A stretch of 64,000 bases of DNA, taken from the NCBI RefSeq assembly GCF_039655875.1, contig NZ_JBBYXK010000002.1:124001-188000 (forward strand), in the 5' to 3' direction. The notes under the pieces are model-generated. The model was not told the origin of the DNA and did not search any database. It worked only from the letters and a program-made list of their open reading frames with translations. Shown one piece after another: positions 51,997 to 60,178 of this stretch (position 1 is the first letter of the stretch; each line of letters opens with the position of its first letter). A program made the translations under genes and the position numbers. Origin of the DNA: Emcibacter sp. SYSU 3D8 (GTDB lineage: Bacteria; Pseudomonadota; Alphaproteobacteria; SMXS01).

Positions 51997-53441
51997 TGGA
52001 ACAGACCCAGCGGGTCGTTTGTAGGCACGGTGCCTCCGTTACCGAGGCTCATGGGATCGCCGGACTGTGGCGCCATGACGGCTCCCCGGGGGTCGACGGC
52101 GAGTGGCCTGCTGCGAATCTGCTGCAACCACTGATAGATTTCGACCAGCCGCTGCCGGGCCTGCTCCGTTGAGGTGAACGGACCCCCACTCGGCAACAGG
52201 CTCTCGATGCGCCTCACGTCCGCTTCCGTGGTTCTTTTGTCGCTTTTCAGCGCGGCGATCAGATCCTGCCTCAAGGTCGCGATGTCGACGCCGACCTGGT
52301 CGGATTCCTTCTGGTAGCCACCGACGAAGGGCGCGCCGACCGCGTTCCATGCCCGGCCCGCCGCCGTCTTGACGCCGATGCCCTGCTGCCAGACGTCGCT
52401 GGCAAGCATGTCCCTGACCCGCGACGAAGCCAGATCGATCTGGTTGTTCTCCTCCGCTCGCTCCTGAGCCAGCTTCGGCGGGACATGACCTTGGGCAGCG
52501 GGCGACGGTGCGGCCTCGCTCTGGGCCTGCCCAGCCTGTCCACCGCCGTCAGGTACCCCGGGGACTGTCGTGCCGGGCGCGGTCTGGGCGTTCGGTCCCG
52601 CCAGATTGAGCTCATATGGCCGGCCAGCGCTGTCGACGCCGACCTCGATGCCGCCGTAGGCAAGGCCCTGGGCACGCTGAGGATCGACGCCCTGCTGGAT
52701 CAGGTAGTTGTAGCGCTGCTCCGCGACCGTGGGCTGGCGGGGGTGTCGGGGCTCGACGTGGGCGGGCTGGCCGTAGGCATCCGACGGCCGGGCCCAGACC
52801 ACCTGGCCGTCGCGGACGATCTTGACGGGCGTGCCTGCCTCAGGGTCCGGGGCCTTGACGCCGCCGATGCCAATGGTCTGCGTCGGGTCCAGCCGGTCCG
52901 CGGCGACGCGCATCTGGCGGCCCGATGCCGGGTCATAGGCGTCCTGGAACTGCCAGTCGGGCGCGATGCCTGCGGTGTCGACTTGACTGGCTCGCATCCA
53001 GTTCAGCATCTCCGGCGACGGCCGGCCTCCTGCCGGGTTGTAGCCGAGAAGGGTCTGCTGTGCCGTGTTCAGCGGCGACAAGCCGCCATCAGGCGAGAGA
53101 ACGCTGCCTGGCGTTACCGGCGCGGCGGCGTCGGCCGCATTGCCCATGGCCTGCTGGTCCATGCCGGTAGCTGCGCCACCACCTTGTCCCATGATGCTGT
53201 TCGGCGGCATGTAGCCGCTCTGCTGCACCAGCGCCTTCTGGTTCTCGTTGAGCGCGTCCCAGCCCGCGACGGCGAGTTGCCGCGCCGCGCGCTGTGCTTC
53301 CGCGTCCCGCTGGCTCGCGAATTTGTCGATGAGCCGTTCCCGGTCGTTCGACACACCGCCTTGCAGCGCCGCACCGATATCCCGGAACCGGGCTTGGCGA
53401 AGCAGGCGCCGCTGGTCTTCGTTGAGCGTTTCCAAGTCCAT
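51993..53441 (-). CDS. Virion-associated hypothetical protein
   Basis: A 482-residue protein rich in Gln, Ala, Gly and Pro. It starts MDLETLNEDQRRLLRQARF and repeats a similar NENQKALVQQSGY motif near residue 66. The C-terminal 100 residues are helical (GVDIATLRQDLIAALKSDKR). It lies between two virion-type genes, one base after the previous stop and overlapping the next start (ATGA). The function is not known. Confidence 0.62.
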   Translation of the reverse strand: MDLETLNEDQRRLLRQARFRDIGAALQGGVSNDRERLIDKFASQRDAEAQRAARQLAVAGWDALNENQKALVQQSGYMPPNSIMGQGGGAATGMDQQAMGNAADAAAPVTPGSVLSPDGGLSPLNTAQQTLLGYNPAGGRPSPEMLNWMRASQVDTAGIAPDWQFQDAYDPASGRQMRVAADRLDPTQTIGIGGVKAPDPEAGTPVKIVRDGQVVWARPSDAYGQPAHVEPRHPRQPTVAEQRYNYLIQQGVDPQRAQGLAYGGIEVGVDSAGRPYELNLAGPNAQTAPGTTVPGVPDGGGQAGQAQSEAAPSPAAQGHVPPKLAQERAEENNQIDLASSRVRDMLASDVWQQGIGVKTAAGRAWNAVGAPFVGGYQKESDQVGVDIATLRQDLIAALKSDKRTTEADVRRIESLLPSGGPFTSTEQARQRLVEIYQWLQQIRSRPLAVDPRGAVMAPQSGDPMSLGNGGTVPTNDPLGLFQ

Positions 53442-53442
53442 G

Positions 53443-54945
53443 TCAGTGCCCCACCCTGTTCATGAGTTGCCGGATCAGGAATTTCAGGACCGGCTTGTCG
53501 GCGATCCATGCGGCGAAGCGTTCGCCGTGCCGGAGATAGAGATCGCGGAACCATGCCGGCGCAGTGCTGAACAGCCAGGCGCGGACACGGAGCCATTCCG
53601 GATTGTCGGCGCCGTAGACCTCGCGGGCGACCCAGCAGCCGCCGAGCATGCCCATGAACTTGCCGGCGTTGTCCATGGCCATGCCGTCGTTCTTGAGCCG
53701 CATCGCCTCGACTTCGAACAGGCCCTGCGTCGGGCGGGTCTCAGTCTGCACGAGCTGGCCGGTCGCACTCTGCAGGATGCCGAGTTGCGCGGCCGGGTGA
53801 CCGATCTTCCGCAGGAACTCGAGGTATTTCTCATCTTCCATTTTCTGCTGGATGCTCTGGGTGAGGGAGCCGGCCTGCACCGCTGCCGTACCGGCGTCGA
53901 GCTTGATCCGGCTCTGGTCCGCTCCGAAATCCCCGAGCAGCCCAGCCGCCGTGACGCCCTGTTGGTTCGCGGTCAGCCCCGCCGCCTGGTTCACCTTCAG
54001 CGCCTCAAGTCCAGACGCCGCATTGCCCTGCGACGCGGCATTGGCCGCCGCCATGTTGGCCGCCGCCGCCGCCTGTTCCATCTCGGCGTTGCGGGCGCCG
54101 GTGTTGAACAACACGCTCTGGTTGGTCTTCGCGGCGTCCTGCGAATAACCGGCCTCGGCCAATGCCGCAGCCTGCGCCGCAGCCTGATTGCGGGCCTTCG
54201 CTTCCTGGTCCATGCCCAGCAGGGAGACATCGGCGCCCTGGTTGGTCTGGTCCGCCGACAACTTCCGGTTCGCGTCCTGCATGATCAGCCCGGAGGCGGT
54301 GTCGTAGCCCCTGTTGTAGAGATCGGAAACAGTCGTGCCCAGCGTGCGGTTGAACATGTCGTTGGTCTGGGCGTCGACCACCGCCTGACGGGAGCCACCG
54401 AACGCGCCGGCCTGCACTGCCCTGGCATTGTCGACGCCCCGCTGCTGTTCCCGCTGGAAGGCGAGATTGTCCATCACGGACCCGACCACGTTCTGCAGAT
54501 AGGGGTTCATGTAGGCCCCCATGTCGTAGTCCAGGAACGTGTCGGCGCCGACCTGGCCCACCAGTGAGCGATCTACGCCGCTGACGTCCGCGACCGGGGC
54601 AACCGTGGCGCCGAAGATCCCCTGCACCGGAGCGATGGAACTGGCGTTCATGGTGGCGGCCGTCATGGTCGGCGCCGTGATCTGAAGAGGCGAATAGGAC
54701 GCCTTCTGCTTCGCCAGATCGATGGCGGCGTTGATCGCGCTGGCGCCCGCCGCTGGGGCGGAATTGATGGTCGAGATGCCCCCCGTGATCGTGGAATTGA
54801 CCGGCGCGACCCTCGTTTCCTCATAGGGTGTAAACGGAATGGCGGCCGTCTTCTTGGCCTCGTCCAGCATGCCCAGCAACGCCTTCTGCGCGTATTTGGG
54901 TGTGCCCCCGCCCTTCTTGCCTCCGAGAAATCCGAGGAGGCCCAT
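53443..54945 (-). CDS. Phage virion protein with CWVAREVYG C-terminal module
   Basis: A 500-residue protein. The N-terminal part (GFLGGKKGGGTPKYAQKALL) and Ala/Gln-rich middle resemble podovirus head or ejection proteins. The last 75 residues, GGCWVAREVYGADNPEWLRV and following, form a module I recall from many phage tail and virion proteins of marine and soil phages. Its start overlaps the stop of a ribbon-helix-helix gene (TAATG). Confidence 0.7.
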   Translation of the reverse strand: MGLLGFLGGKKGGGTPKYAQKALLGMLDEAKKTAAIPFTPYEETRVAPVNSTITGGISTINSAPAAGASAINAAIDLAKQKASYSPLQITAPTMTAATMNASSIAPVQGIFGATVAPVADVSGVDRSLVGQVGADTFLDYDMGAYMNPYLQNVVGSVMDNLAFQREQQRGVDNARAVQAGAFGGSRQAVVDAQTNDMFNRTLGTTVSDLYNRGYDTASGLIMQDANRKLSADQTNQGADVSLLGMDQEAKARNQAAAQAAALAEAGYSQDAAKTNQSVLFNTGARNAEMEQAAAAANMAAANAASQGNAASGLEALKVNQAAGLTANQQGVTAAGLLGDFGADQSRIKLDAGTAAVQAGSLTQSIQQKMEDEKYLEFLRKIGHPAAQLGILQSATGQLVQTETRPTQGLFEVEAMRLKNDGMAMDNAGKFMGMLGGCWVAREVYGADNPEWLRVRAWLFSTAPAWFRDLYLRHGERFAAWIADKPVLKFLIRQLMNRVGH

Positions 54946-55103
54946 TATGCGGCCTCCTTCTCGACGTGGCGGCGCAGAGCGTCACGGACAAAGTCGGACA
55001 GCTTCCGGTCCTGACGGGCCGCGGCTTCCTTTAGACGGGTCTCAAGGCTGGCCGGCAGCATGACATGGAGATGCCGGTCGAACGATGCGGGCAAAACGGG
55101 CAT
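54945..55103 (-). CDS. Small ribbon-helix-helix (Arc/MetJ-like) protein
   Basis: A 52-residue protein reading MPVLPASFDRHLHVMLPASL, then KEAAARQDRKLSDFVRDALR, the strand plus two helices of an RHH DNA-binding domain. AGGAGG lies seven bases before the ATG at 55103. Its stop overlaps the start of the virion gene (TAATG). As the first gene of that run it may be its regulator. Confidence 0.75.
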   Translation of the reverse strand: MPVLPASFDRHLHVMLPASLETRLKEAAARQDRKLSDFVRDALRRHVEKEAA

Positions 55104-55150
55104 GTGCGCCTCCTGAACAACAGAGGTTCAGGATAGCATCGAATAGCCAT

Positions 55151-55351
55151 TAACCCATTGAAAATATTGAATTATACGCAGACGTTCGCTGGCAGTCGCC
55201 TAGGCTCTCACCTGTCCGGCGCCGGCGGCGAAATGGATTCGGAAGAGCCAATCGGGAACGCTCTATCGCCCGACATGCCACCACAGATTTACAGGAGAAT
55301 TACAGGACAGGAGGGTTTTGCGGCCAAAAGTATGACCTAACCCATTGAAAA
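55151..55351. repeat. Repeats at the right end of the element
   Basis: TAACCCATTGAAAA occurs at 55151-55164 and exactly again at 55338-55351, the second copy ending just before the att repeat. Between them, 55286-55308 repeats the 23-base segment found at 33756-33778 by the integrase. These are candidates for integrase or excisionase arm sites. I see no gene here. Confidence 0.6.
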
Positions 55352-55354
55352 GGT

Positions 55355-55402
55355 TGGCGCTCCCTAGGGGACTCGAACCCCTGTTTTCGCCGTGAGAGGG
55401 CG
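55355..55402. repeat. Right attachment repeat (3' part of tRNA-Glu)
   Basis: Identical to 33605-33652 over 48 bases; the copies first differ at 55403 (A here, G on the left). It is the tRNA 3' end from the anticodon stem to CCA. Confidence 0.93.
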
Positions 55403-55430
55403 ACGTCCTGGGCCACTAGACGAAGGGAGC
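55355..55430 (-). tRNA. tRNA-Glu (anticodon CUC)
   Basis: A 76-base gene with CCA encoded. The acceptor stem GCTCCCT pairs with AGGGAGC. The anticodon stem TCGCC/GGCGA carries loop CTCTCAC, with anticodon CTC at 55396-55394. The T-arm reads AGGGGTTCGAGTCCCCT. It is intact because the element's insertion restored its 3' end. Confidence 0.96.
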
Positions 55431-55494
55431 TTGGCCGTGAACAGGCGCACTAGATAGGCGGGATGGCCTATCGCGATCAAGGGAAATATGACGC

Positions 55495-55917
55495 TCAGGC
55501 CAGCATGACGATGGGCACCGCATCGAAGCGGCCGGCAGCCTCGTCGAGGCGGAAGGCGCCCAGGTCGCCGGCGACGCCGTCCGCCACCCCGGCGATCAGC
55601 CAGATCATGTCCGGTTCCCAGGCCTGGGCGCGGTCACGCTCGGAAGGCGCGGCGGGCGCGTCGGGGTGCGAGTGATAATGGCCGACGATTTCGCGGCCGG
55701 TACCGCGCAGCGCCTTTTGCAGCGTCAGGCGCAGGCGCATGTCGATCTCGAAGCTGTCGCGGGGCCGGGCCGACAGGTTGACGCTTTCCGCCACATCGTC
55801 GATCACCAGCGCATCGCCCTCGGCGTGGCCGATCAGCAGGCCGCAGCATTCCTCGGGATAGGCCGCCCGGGCTGCGCCCCGGATGCGGTGGGCCAGTTCG
55901 GGCGGCAGGCGGATCAT
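55495..55917 (-). CDS. JAMM/MPN metallopeptidase (Mov34 family)
   Basis: A 140-residue JAMM protein. The zinc motif GHYHSHPDAPAAPSERD has the HxHPxxxxxSxxD ligands, and the upstream catalytic Glu is in YPEECCGLLIG. Bacterial members cut isopeptide or thiocarboxylate-linked small proteins, or are uncharacterised. Its start overlaps the stop of the membrane-protein gene upstream by ATGA. Confidence 0.9.
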   Translation of the reverse strand: MIRLPPELAHRIRGAARAAYPEECCGLLIGHAEGDALVIDDVAESVNLSARPRDSFEIDMRLRLTLQKALRGTGREIVGHYHSHPDAPAAPSERDRAQAWEPDMIWLIAGVADGVAGDLGAFRLDEAAGRFDAVPIVMLA

Positions 55918-56285
55918 GGCGCCGCAGGCACGGCGCCGGGCACGAATCGCAACGAGCCCAGCACTTCGCCGGTCCGGCGATCGACCAGCAGCAGCGTGCG
56001 TCCCTCGGGCAAATCGAGCAGCACCTGGAGTTCGCCGGGACCGGCGGTCACCCCGACGACGCGCGCGCCATAGGGCACCGGCACATCCACATTACCCAGC
56101 ACCCTGGCCTGCGGGCCGCTCACGACCTCATTTGCCGTGGTCTCGGCGGGCGCTTCCTTGCCCATGCGCGCGGCGCGCAAGGCCATGGTTGTGCCGATGA
56201 CGCCGACGCAAATCATGATGGCGACGCCCAGCAGAATCACGATGATCTTGAGCGTACGCTGCTTTTGGTCCACTTGTTCGCTCAT
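55914..56285 (-). CDS. Small single-pass membrane protein (DUF6476-like)
   Basis: A 123-residue protein with one transmembrane helix (IIVILLGVAIMICVGVIGTT) after a charged start, then a beta-rich periplasmic part ending LLVDRRTGEVLGSLRFVPG. Members of this family, which I recall as DUF6476, sit beside RluD-type genes in alphaproteobacteria. Its ATG shares two bases with the divergent start. Confidence 0.7.
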   Translation of the reverse strand: MSEQVDQKQRTLKIIVILLGVAIMICVGVIGTTMALRAARMGKEAPAETTANEVVSGPQARVLGNVDVPVPYGARVVGVTAGPGELQVLLDLPEGRTLLLVDRRTGEVLGSLRFVPGAVPAAP

Positions 56286-57276
56286 GTCCCAGCTTTCCGA
56301 TCAGACGGTCGAGGCGATCATCGGCGACGGCGACGGTGGCGACCGGCTCGACAAGGCGCTCGCCGCCGCCCTGCCCGGCATGTCGCGTGCGCGCATCCAG
56401 CAGCTCCTGGCCGCAGGCATGGTCGCGCGCGTGGACGGCCATCAGGCGCGGACCATAGACAACGCCTCTGCCAAGGTCAAACCGGGGGAGCGCTACCTGC
56501 TGACCGTGCCGCCCGCCGTCGAGGCCGTGCCGCGCGGCGAAGACATTCCGCTGAATGTGGTGTTCGAGGATGCCCACCTGATCGTCGTGGACAAGCCGGC
56601 CGGCCTGGTGGTGCATCCGGCTGCGGGTCACGCGGTCGGCACCCTGGTGAACGCGCTGATCGCCCATTGCGGCGACAGCCTGTCGGGCATCGGCGGAGTC
56701 CGGCGCCCGGGCATTGTCCATCGGCTGGACAAGGACACATCTGGCCTGATGGTGGCGGCCAAGACCGACGCGGCGCACAATGGCCTGGCGGCGCAGTTCC
56801 ATGCCCACAGCATCGAGCGCGCCTACAGGGCGGTTTGCTGGGGCGCGCCGCGGCCGCGCCACGGCACCATCGAGACCCAGATCGGCCGCAGCACCGCCAA
56901 CCGCAAGAAACGGGCCGTGCTGAAGTCGGGCGGCAAGCATGCGGTCACCCATTACGCCGTGGAGGCGGTCTATGGCGACCCGTCCGCCCCGGTGGCCTGC
57001 ATGATCGAATGCCGGCTGGAGACCGGCCGGACGCACCAGATCAGGGTGCATATGGCCCATATCGGCCACACGGTGATCGGCGATCCCATGTATGGCGGCG
57101 GGCGGCGGGCGAAAGGTCTGCCCCCGGCGGCGCAGGAATTCCTCAAGACGTTCCACCGCCAGGCGCTGCACGCGGGCGTTCTGGGGTTCGAACACCCGGT
57201 GACCGGCAAGCTCTTGAAGTTCGAAAGCGAACTCCCAAGTGACATTGACGCACTGGCGCGGGCCCTGTCCGGCTGA
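56284..57276 (+). CDS. RluA/RluD family 23S rRNA pseudouridine synthase
   Basis: A 330-residue enzyme converting uridine to pseudouridine in RNA. The S4 domain (about residues 20-75, RLDKALAAALPGMSRARIQ) precedes the catalytic domain with IVHRLDKDTSGLMVAAK, whose Asp is the nucleophile. RLETGRTHQIRVHMAH is the late motif. The architecture and length fit RluD, but RluA/RluC subtypes are not excluded. The ATG overlaps the divergent gene's start, and no ribosome site is visible. Confidence 0.92.
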   Translation: MSQLSDQTVEAIIGDGDGGDRLDKALAAALPGMSRARIQQLLAAGMVARVDGHQARTIDNASAKVKPGERYLLTVPPAVEAVPRGEDIPLNVVFEDAHLIVVDKPAGLVVHPAAGHAVGTLVNALIAHCGDSLSGIGGVRRPGIVHRLDKDTSGLMVAAKTDAAHNGLAAQFHAHSIERAYRAVCWGAPRPRHGTIETQIGRSTANRKKRAVLKSGGKHAVTHYAVEAVYGDPSAPVACMIECRLETGRTHQIRVHMAHIGHTVIGDPMYGGGRRAKGLPPAAQEFLKTFHRQALHAGVLGFEHPVTGKLLKFESELPSDIDALARALSG

Positions 57277-57330
57277 CGCTGGTGCTGTCGATGGATCAAT
57301 CCGGTTCGTCGGGGGGTTAAGGGGGTGGAG

Positions 57331-57359
57331 TTGGCGTTTCCGGCGCCATCCCTTACAAT
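57331..57359 (+). promoter_or_regulatory. Housekeeping-type promoter before rpoH
   Basis: TTGGCG (57331-57336), a 17-base spacer and TACAAT (57354-57359) match the sigma-70 class consensus. Transcription would begin near 57366, so the first in-frame ATG would be at the transcript end and the second, at 57384, has an 18-base leader. Confidence 0.65.
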
Positions 57360-57383
57360 AACGAGATGAACGAGAGATCCCAG

Positions 57384-58292
57384 ATGTCCTCTGCACAACT
57401 CCCGGCCCTGCTCAGCCCGGAAGGCAGCCTGTCGCGCTACCTGCAGGAAATCCGCAAGTTTCCCATGCTGGCGCAGGAGGAGGAGTACATGCTCGCCCGC
57501 GCCTGGAAGGAACACGGCGACACCGAATCCGCCCACAAGCTGGTGACCAGCCATCTGCGGCTCGTTGCCAAGATCGCCATGGGCTATCGGGGCTATGGCC
57601 TGCCGCTGGGCGAGCTGATCTCGGAAGGCAATGTGGGCATGATGCAGGCGGTGAAGCGGTTCGACCCTGAGCGGGGATTCCGCCTGGCCACCTACGCCAT
57701 GTGGTGGATTCGCGCCTCGATCCAGGAATATGTGTTGCGCTCGTGGTCGCTGGTGAAGATGGGCACCACGGCGGCGCAGAAGAAGCTGTTCTTCAACCTG
57801 CGGCGCATCAAGGGCCAGATCGAAGCCATCGAGGAAGGCGACCTGAAGCCCGAGAACGTGGCGGAGATCGCCCGACGACTGGGCGTGACCGAGGACGAGG
57901 TGGTTTCCATGAACCGGCGCCTCACCGCGCCGGACAGCTCGCTCAATGCGCCGCTGCGCGACGAATCCGACAGCGAATGGCAGGACATGCTGGTCGACGA
58001 CGACATGGACCAGGAAGAGCGTCTGGTCGAGCGCGACGAATTGTCGCTGCGGCAGCAGCTGCTGACCGATTCCATGTCGGTGCTGAACGACCGCGAGAAG
58101 CACATCCTGACCGAGCGGCGTCTGAAGGACGCGCCGACGACGCTCGAGGATCTGAGCCAGGAATACAATATCTCGCGCGAACGGGTCCGCCAGATCGAGG
58201 TCCGCGCCTTCGAGAAGCTGCAGAAGGCCATGAAGAACGCCATGAAAGACCGCCAGATCGCCGCTGAGGAACAGCGGGCGTTGGGCGCGTAG
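57384..58292 (+). CDS. rpoH: RNA polymerase heat-shock sigma factor RpoH
   Basis: A 302-residue sigma-32. Region 2 reads LSRYLQEIRKFPMLAQEEEY, ISEGNVGMMQAVKRFDPERG and FRLATYAMWWIRASIQEYVL, with the RpoH box QKKLFFNLRR after it. Region 4 ends with EDLSQEYNISRERVRQIEVR. It directs heat-shock transcription. I start at ATG 57384 because the promoter just upstream would put ATG 57366 at the transcript end and because family members begin about ten residues before SPEG. Confidence 0.95.
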   Translation: MSSAQLPALLSPEGSLSRYLQEIRKFPMLAQEEEYMLARAWKEHGDTESAHKLVTSHLRLVAKIAMGYRGYGLPLGELISEGNVGMMQAVKRFDPERGFRLATYAMWWIRASIQEYVLRSWSLVKMGTTAAQKKLFFNLRRIKGQIEAIEEGDLKPENVAEIARRLGVTEDEVVSMNRRLTAPDSSLNAPLRDESDSEWQDMLVDDDMDQEERLVERDELSLRQQLLTDSMSVLNDREKHILTERRLKDAPTTLEDLSQEYNISRERVRQIEVRAFEKLQKAMKNAMKDRQIAAEEQRALGA

Positions 58293-58302
58293 CGGATCGG
58301 CC

Positions 58303-58851
58303 TTAAACGAGGCGGGCGAGACTGCGCCGTTCGGCGCCCTTGACCCCGTGGCTGCGGAGTTCGCCGAGGAGCTGCTGGAATCCCGTGCGGTATTTCGACA
58401 CATACAGCCTCCCCGCCGCCGTGCGCAGATAGGTGCCGAAGATCGGGTGATCGACGACCTGATCGATCTGGTTCCACGGGACAAGACGCCGCGACGCGAA
58501 CCGGCGATAGAGAATGCCGTCGGTGCCGTAACGCGCGCTGACGCAGAACAGGCCATAGACCGCGCATCCCAGCAGCACGAACATCAGCGAACCGATGGCC
58601 GGCACGAACGCCGTCGCCAGGTCCCACGGCTGCGAATTGAACGCGAGAACGATGAACAGGGCCACAAGCGCAAGGCAGGTGGCGGCGCTGCAGATGCCCA
58701 GCACCACGAGGCCGGGGGTAAGGCCGAGCACGGTCCTGCCTTCCTTGTCCACGTCAGGCGGCCGACGGCTTGCGCGCATCAGCATCATGAGGAACAGCGG
58801 CGAGAGGATCGACGTCACGACGACCGTCCCCAGCAGGATCAATAGAGTCAT
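58303..58851 (-). CDS. Inner-membrane hypothetical protein
   Basis: A 182-residue protein with three hydrophobic segments (residues 2-24, about 47-70, and 82-105). A cytoplasmic C-terminal half follows, GILYRRFASRRLVPWNQIDQ and FGTYLRTAAGRLYVSKYRTG, which resembles bacterial PH-like domains. The function is unknown. It converges with rpoH and lies four bases after the P450 stop on the same strand. Confidence 0.66.
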   Translation of the reverse strand: MTLLILLGTVVVTSILSPLFLMMLMRASRRPPDVDKEGRTVLGLTPGLVVLGICSAATCLALVALFIVLAFNSQPWDLATAFVPAIGSLMFVLLGCAVYGLFCVSARYGTDGILYRRFASRRLVPWNQIDQVVDHPIFGTYLRTAAGRLYVSKYRTGFQQLLGELRSHGVKGAERRSLARLV

Positions 58852-58855
58852 GCAA

Positions 58856-60148
58856 CTACCGTTGGCTCGGCGTGAACTCGATGTGGAGTTCCTTCAGGAT
58901 CCGCAAATGGTAGTTCGGCAGGTGGCGCAGGTCGTTCCGGCCCTCGGCCAGCCAGACTTCGTCAATGCGGTCGACGAAAGCCTTGAACCCCCAGTAAAGC
59001 TCCCGCCGCGCCAATGGTGCACCCAGGCAATGGTGAACGCCAGAACTGAATCCGAGGTGCGAACCGGCGTTCTTGCGCTCCAGATCGATCTCGTGCGGGC
59101 ACTCGAAATGCCGCGGATCCCGGTTGGCTGCGGCGAACCGCACCTGGACGATGGCGCCCTTGGGAATCGTCACGCCCCGGATTTCGGTTTCCTTGACCGC
59201 CATGCGTGTCAGGCCCTGCACCGGCCCTTCCAGGCGCACCACCTCCTCGCAGAAGGTTTTCAGGTACCGGTCGGGATCTGACTTCAGCTTGCGCCAGACA
59301 TCCGGGTTGCGCGCCAGCATCATGATGCCCGCCGACAGCGCGTTGGTGGTGGTCTCCGAGCCACCGACGAAGGTGTCCTGCATCATGTGGGCGTGCAGTT
59401 CGTTGTCGTTGAGCGGCCGGCCCCATTCGGGGATGACATTGTTGACCAGGTCCGACAGCAGGGTGCCGTCAGGCTCCCGGCGAAGCCGCTCGAACAAGGG
59501 TTGGAAATAGTGCTGGGCCTCGATCTCCATGTCTGTGGCCCACAGCACCTCGTCCTCCGACAGGCCGATGCTCTTGCCCTTGATCCAGGCGTCGGTCCAG
59601 CGCTTGATGGTCCAGACGTCCTCGTCCCGCGCGCCCATCTGGCGGCAGATGACGATCAGCGGCAGCGGAATGGCGAACTGCTTCACATATTCGCAGTGTC
59701 CATCGGCCACGAACGCGTCCATCAGATCGTTGGCGAGCCCGGACACCAGCGGCTCCAGGTCCTTGATCCGGCCGGCACGGAACGCCTTGTCGAAGGTGGC
59801 GCGCATCTCGGCATGGTTGGGATCGTCGCGGGCAGCAAGCGACGGCGCCGGCACCCAGCCCTTCTCGAGGAACCGTTCATAGGCCTTGCGCGCCGGCCCG
59901 GTCAGCGCCGCGTGGTCGTGCTCGGTGCGCCAGTTACTGAAGGTGTCCGTATCCTTGAGCACCGCGCGCAGATCGTCGTAGCGGCTGACCACGAACATGC
60001 CCGTCGCCGGATCGCGCCATACCGGCGCCGCCTCCAGCAGCAGTTCGTAGGTGGGATAGGGGCACTCCAGCACCTCGGCATCGGCCAGCGCCGCCTCGCC
60101 GATTGTCGCCGGGCGCACAGGGTCGTCCATACGGTTGATCTGCGTCAT
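58856..60148 (-). CDS. Cytochrome P450
   Basis: A 430-residue bacterial P450 monooxygenase. The heme-thiolate loop is LGFSSGVHHCLGAPLARRE (Cys near 369), the I-helix oxygen-activation site is FVGGSETTTNALS, and the ExxR pair is in CEEVVRLE. The usual Ala before GG is Val here. Electron partners are not nearby. The substrate is unknown; steroids, terpenes and fatty acids are all possible. ATG 60148 has GGAGGAACAC before it, and an upstream start at 60175 does not. Confidence 0.93.
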   Translation of the reverse strand: MTQINRMDDPVRPATIGEAALADAEVLECPYPTYELLLEAAPVWRDPATGMFVVSRYDDLRAVLKDTDTFSNWRTEHDHAALTGPARKAYERFLEKGWVPAPSLAARDDPNHAEMRATFDKAFRAGRIKDLEPLVSGLANDLMDAFVADGHCEYVKQFAIPLPLIVICRQMGARDEDVWTIKRWTDAWIKGKSIGLSEDEVLWATDMEIEAQHYFQPLFERLRREPDGTLLSDLVNNVIPEWGRPLNDNELHAHMMQDTFVGGSETTTNALSAGIMMLARNPDVWRKLKSDPDRYLKTFCEEVVRLEGPVQGLTRMAVKETEIRGVTIPKGAIVQVRFAAANRDPRHFECPHEIDLERKNAGSHLGFSSGVHHCLGAPLARRELYWGFKAFVDRIDEVWLAEGRNDLRHLPNYHLRILKELHIEFTPSQR

Positions 60149-60178
60149 GTGTTCCTCCCCAGGAGCCGATAGCATACC

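Larger units (their letters stand above)
33605..55402. mobile_element. Integrated satellite/prophage-like element in tRNA-Glu(CUC)
   Basis: A 48-bp perfect direct repeat bounds this stretch, 21,750 bases copy to copy. The right copy is the 3' end of the intact tRNA-Glu gene and the left copy is a tRNA fragment with no 5' half. Inside are a tyrosine integrase, AlpA-like regulator, replication initiator with an internal origin, DprA/PRTase pair, XRE switch, terminase small subunit and virion-type proteins. No large terminase, portal, capsid or tail-tube gene is found. Flanking genes are ordinary chromosomal genes. Confidence 0.92.
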
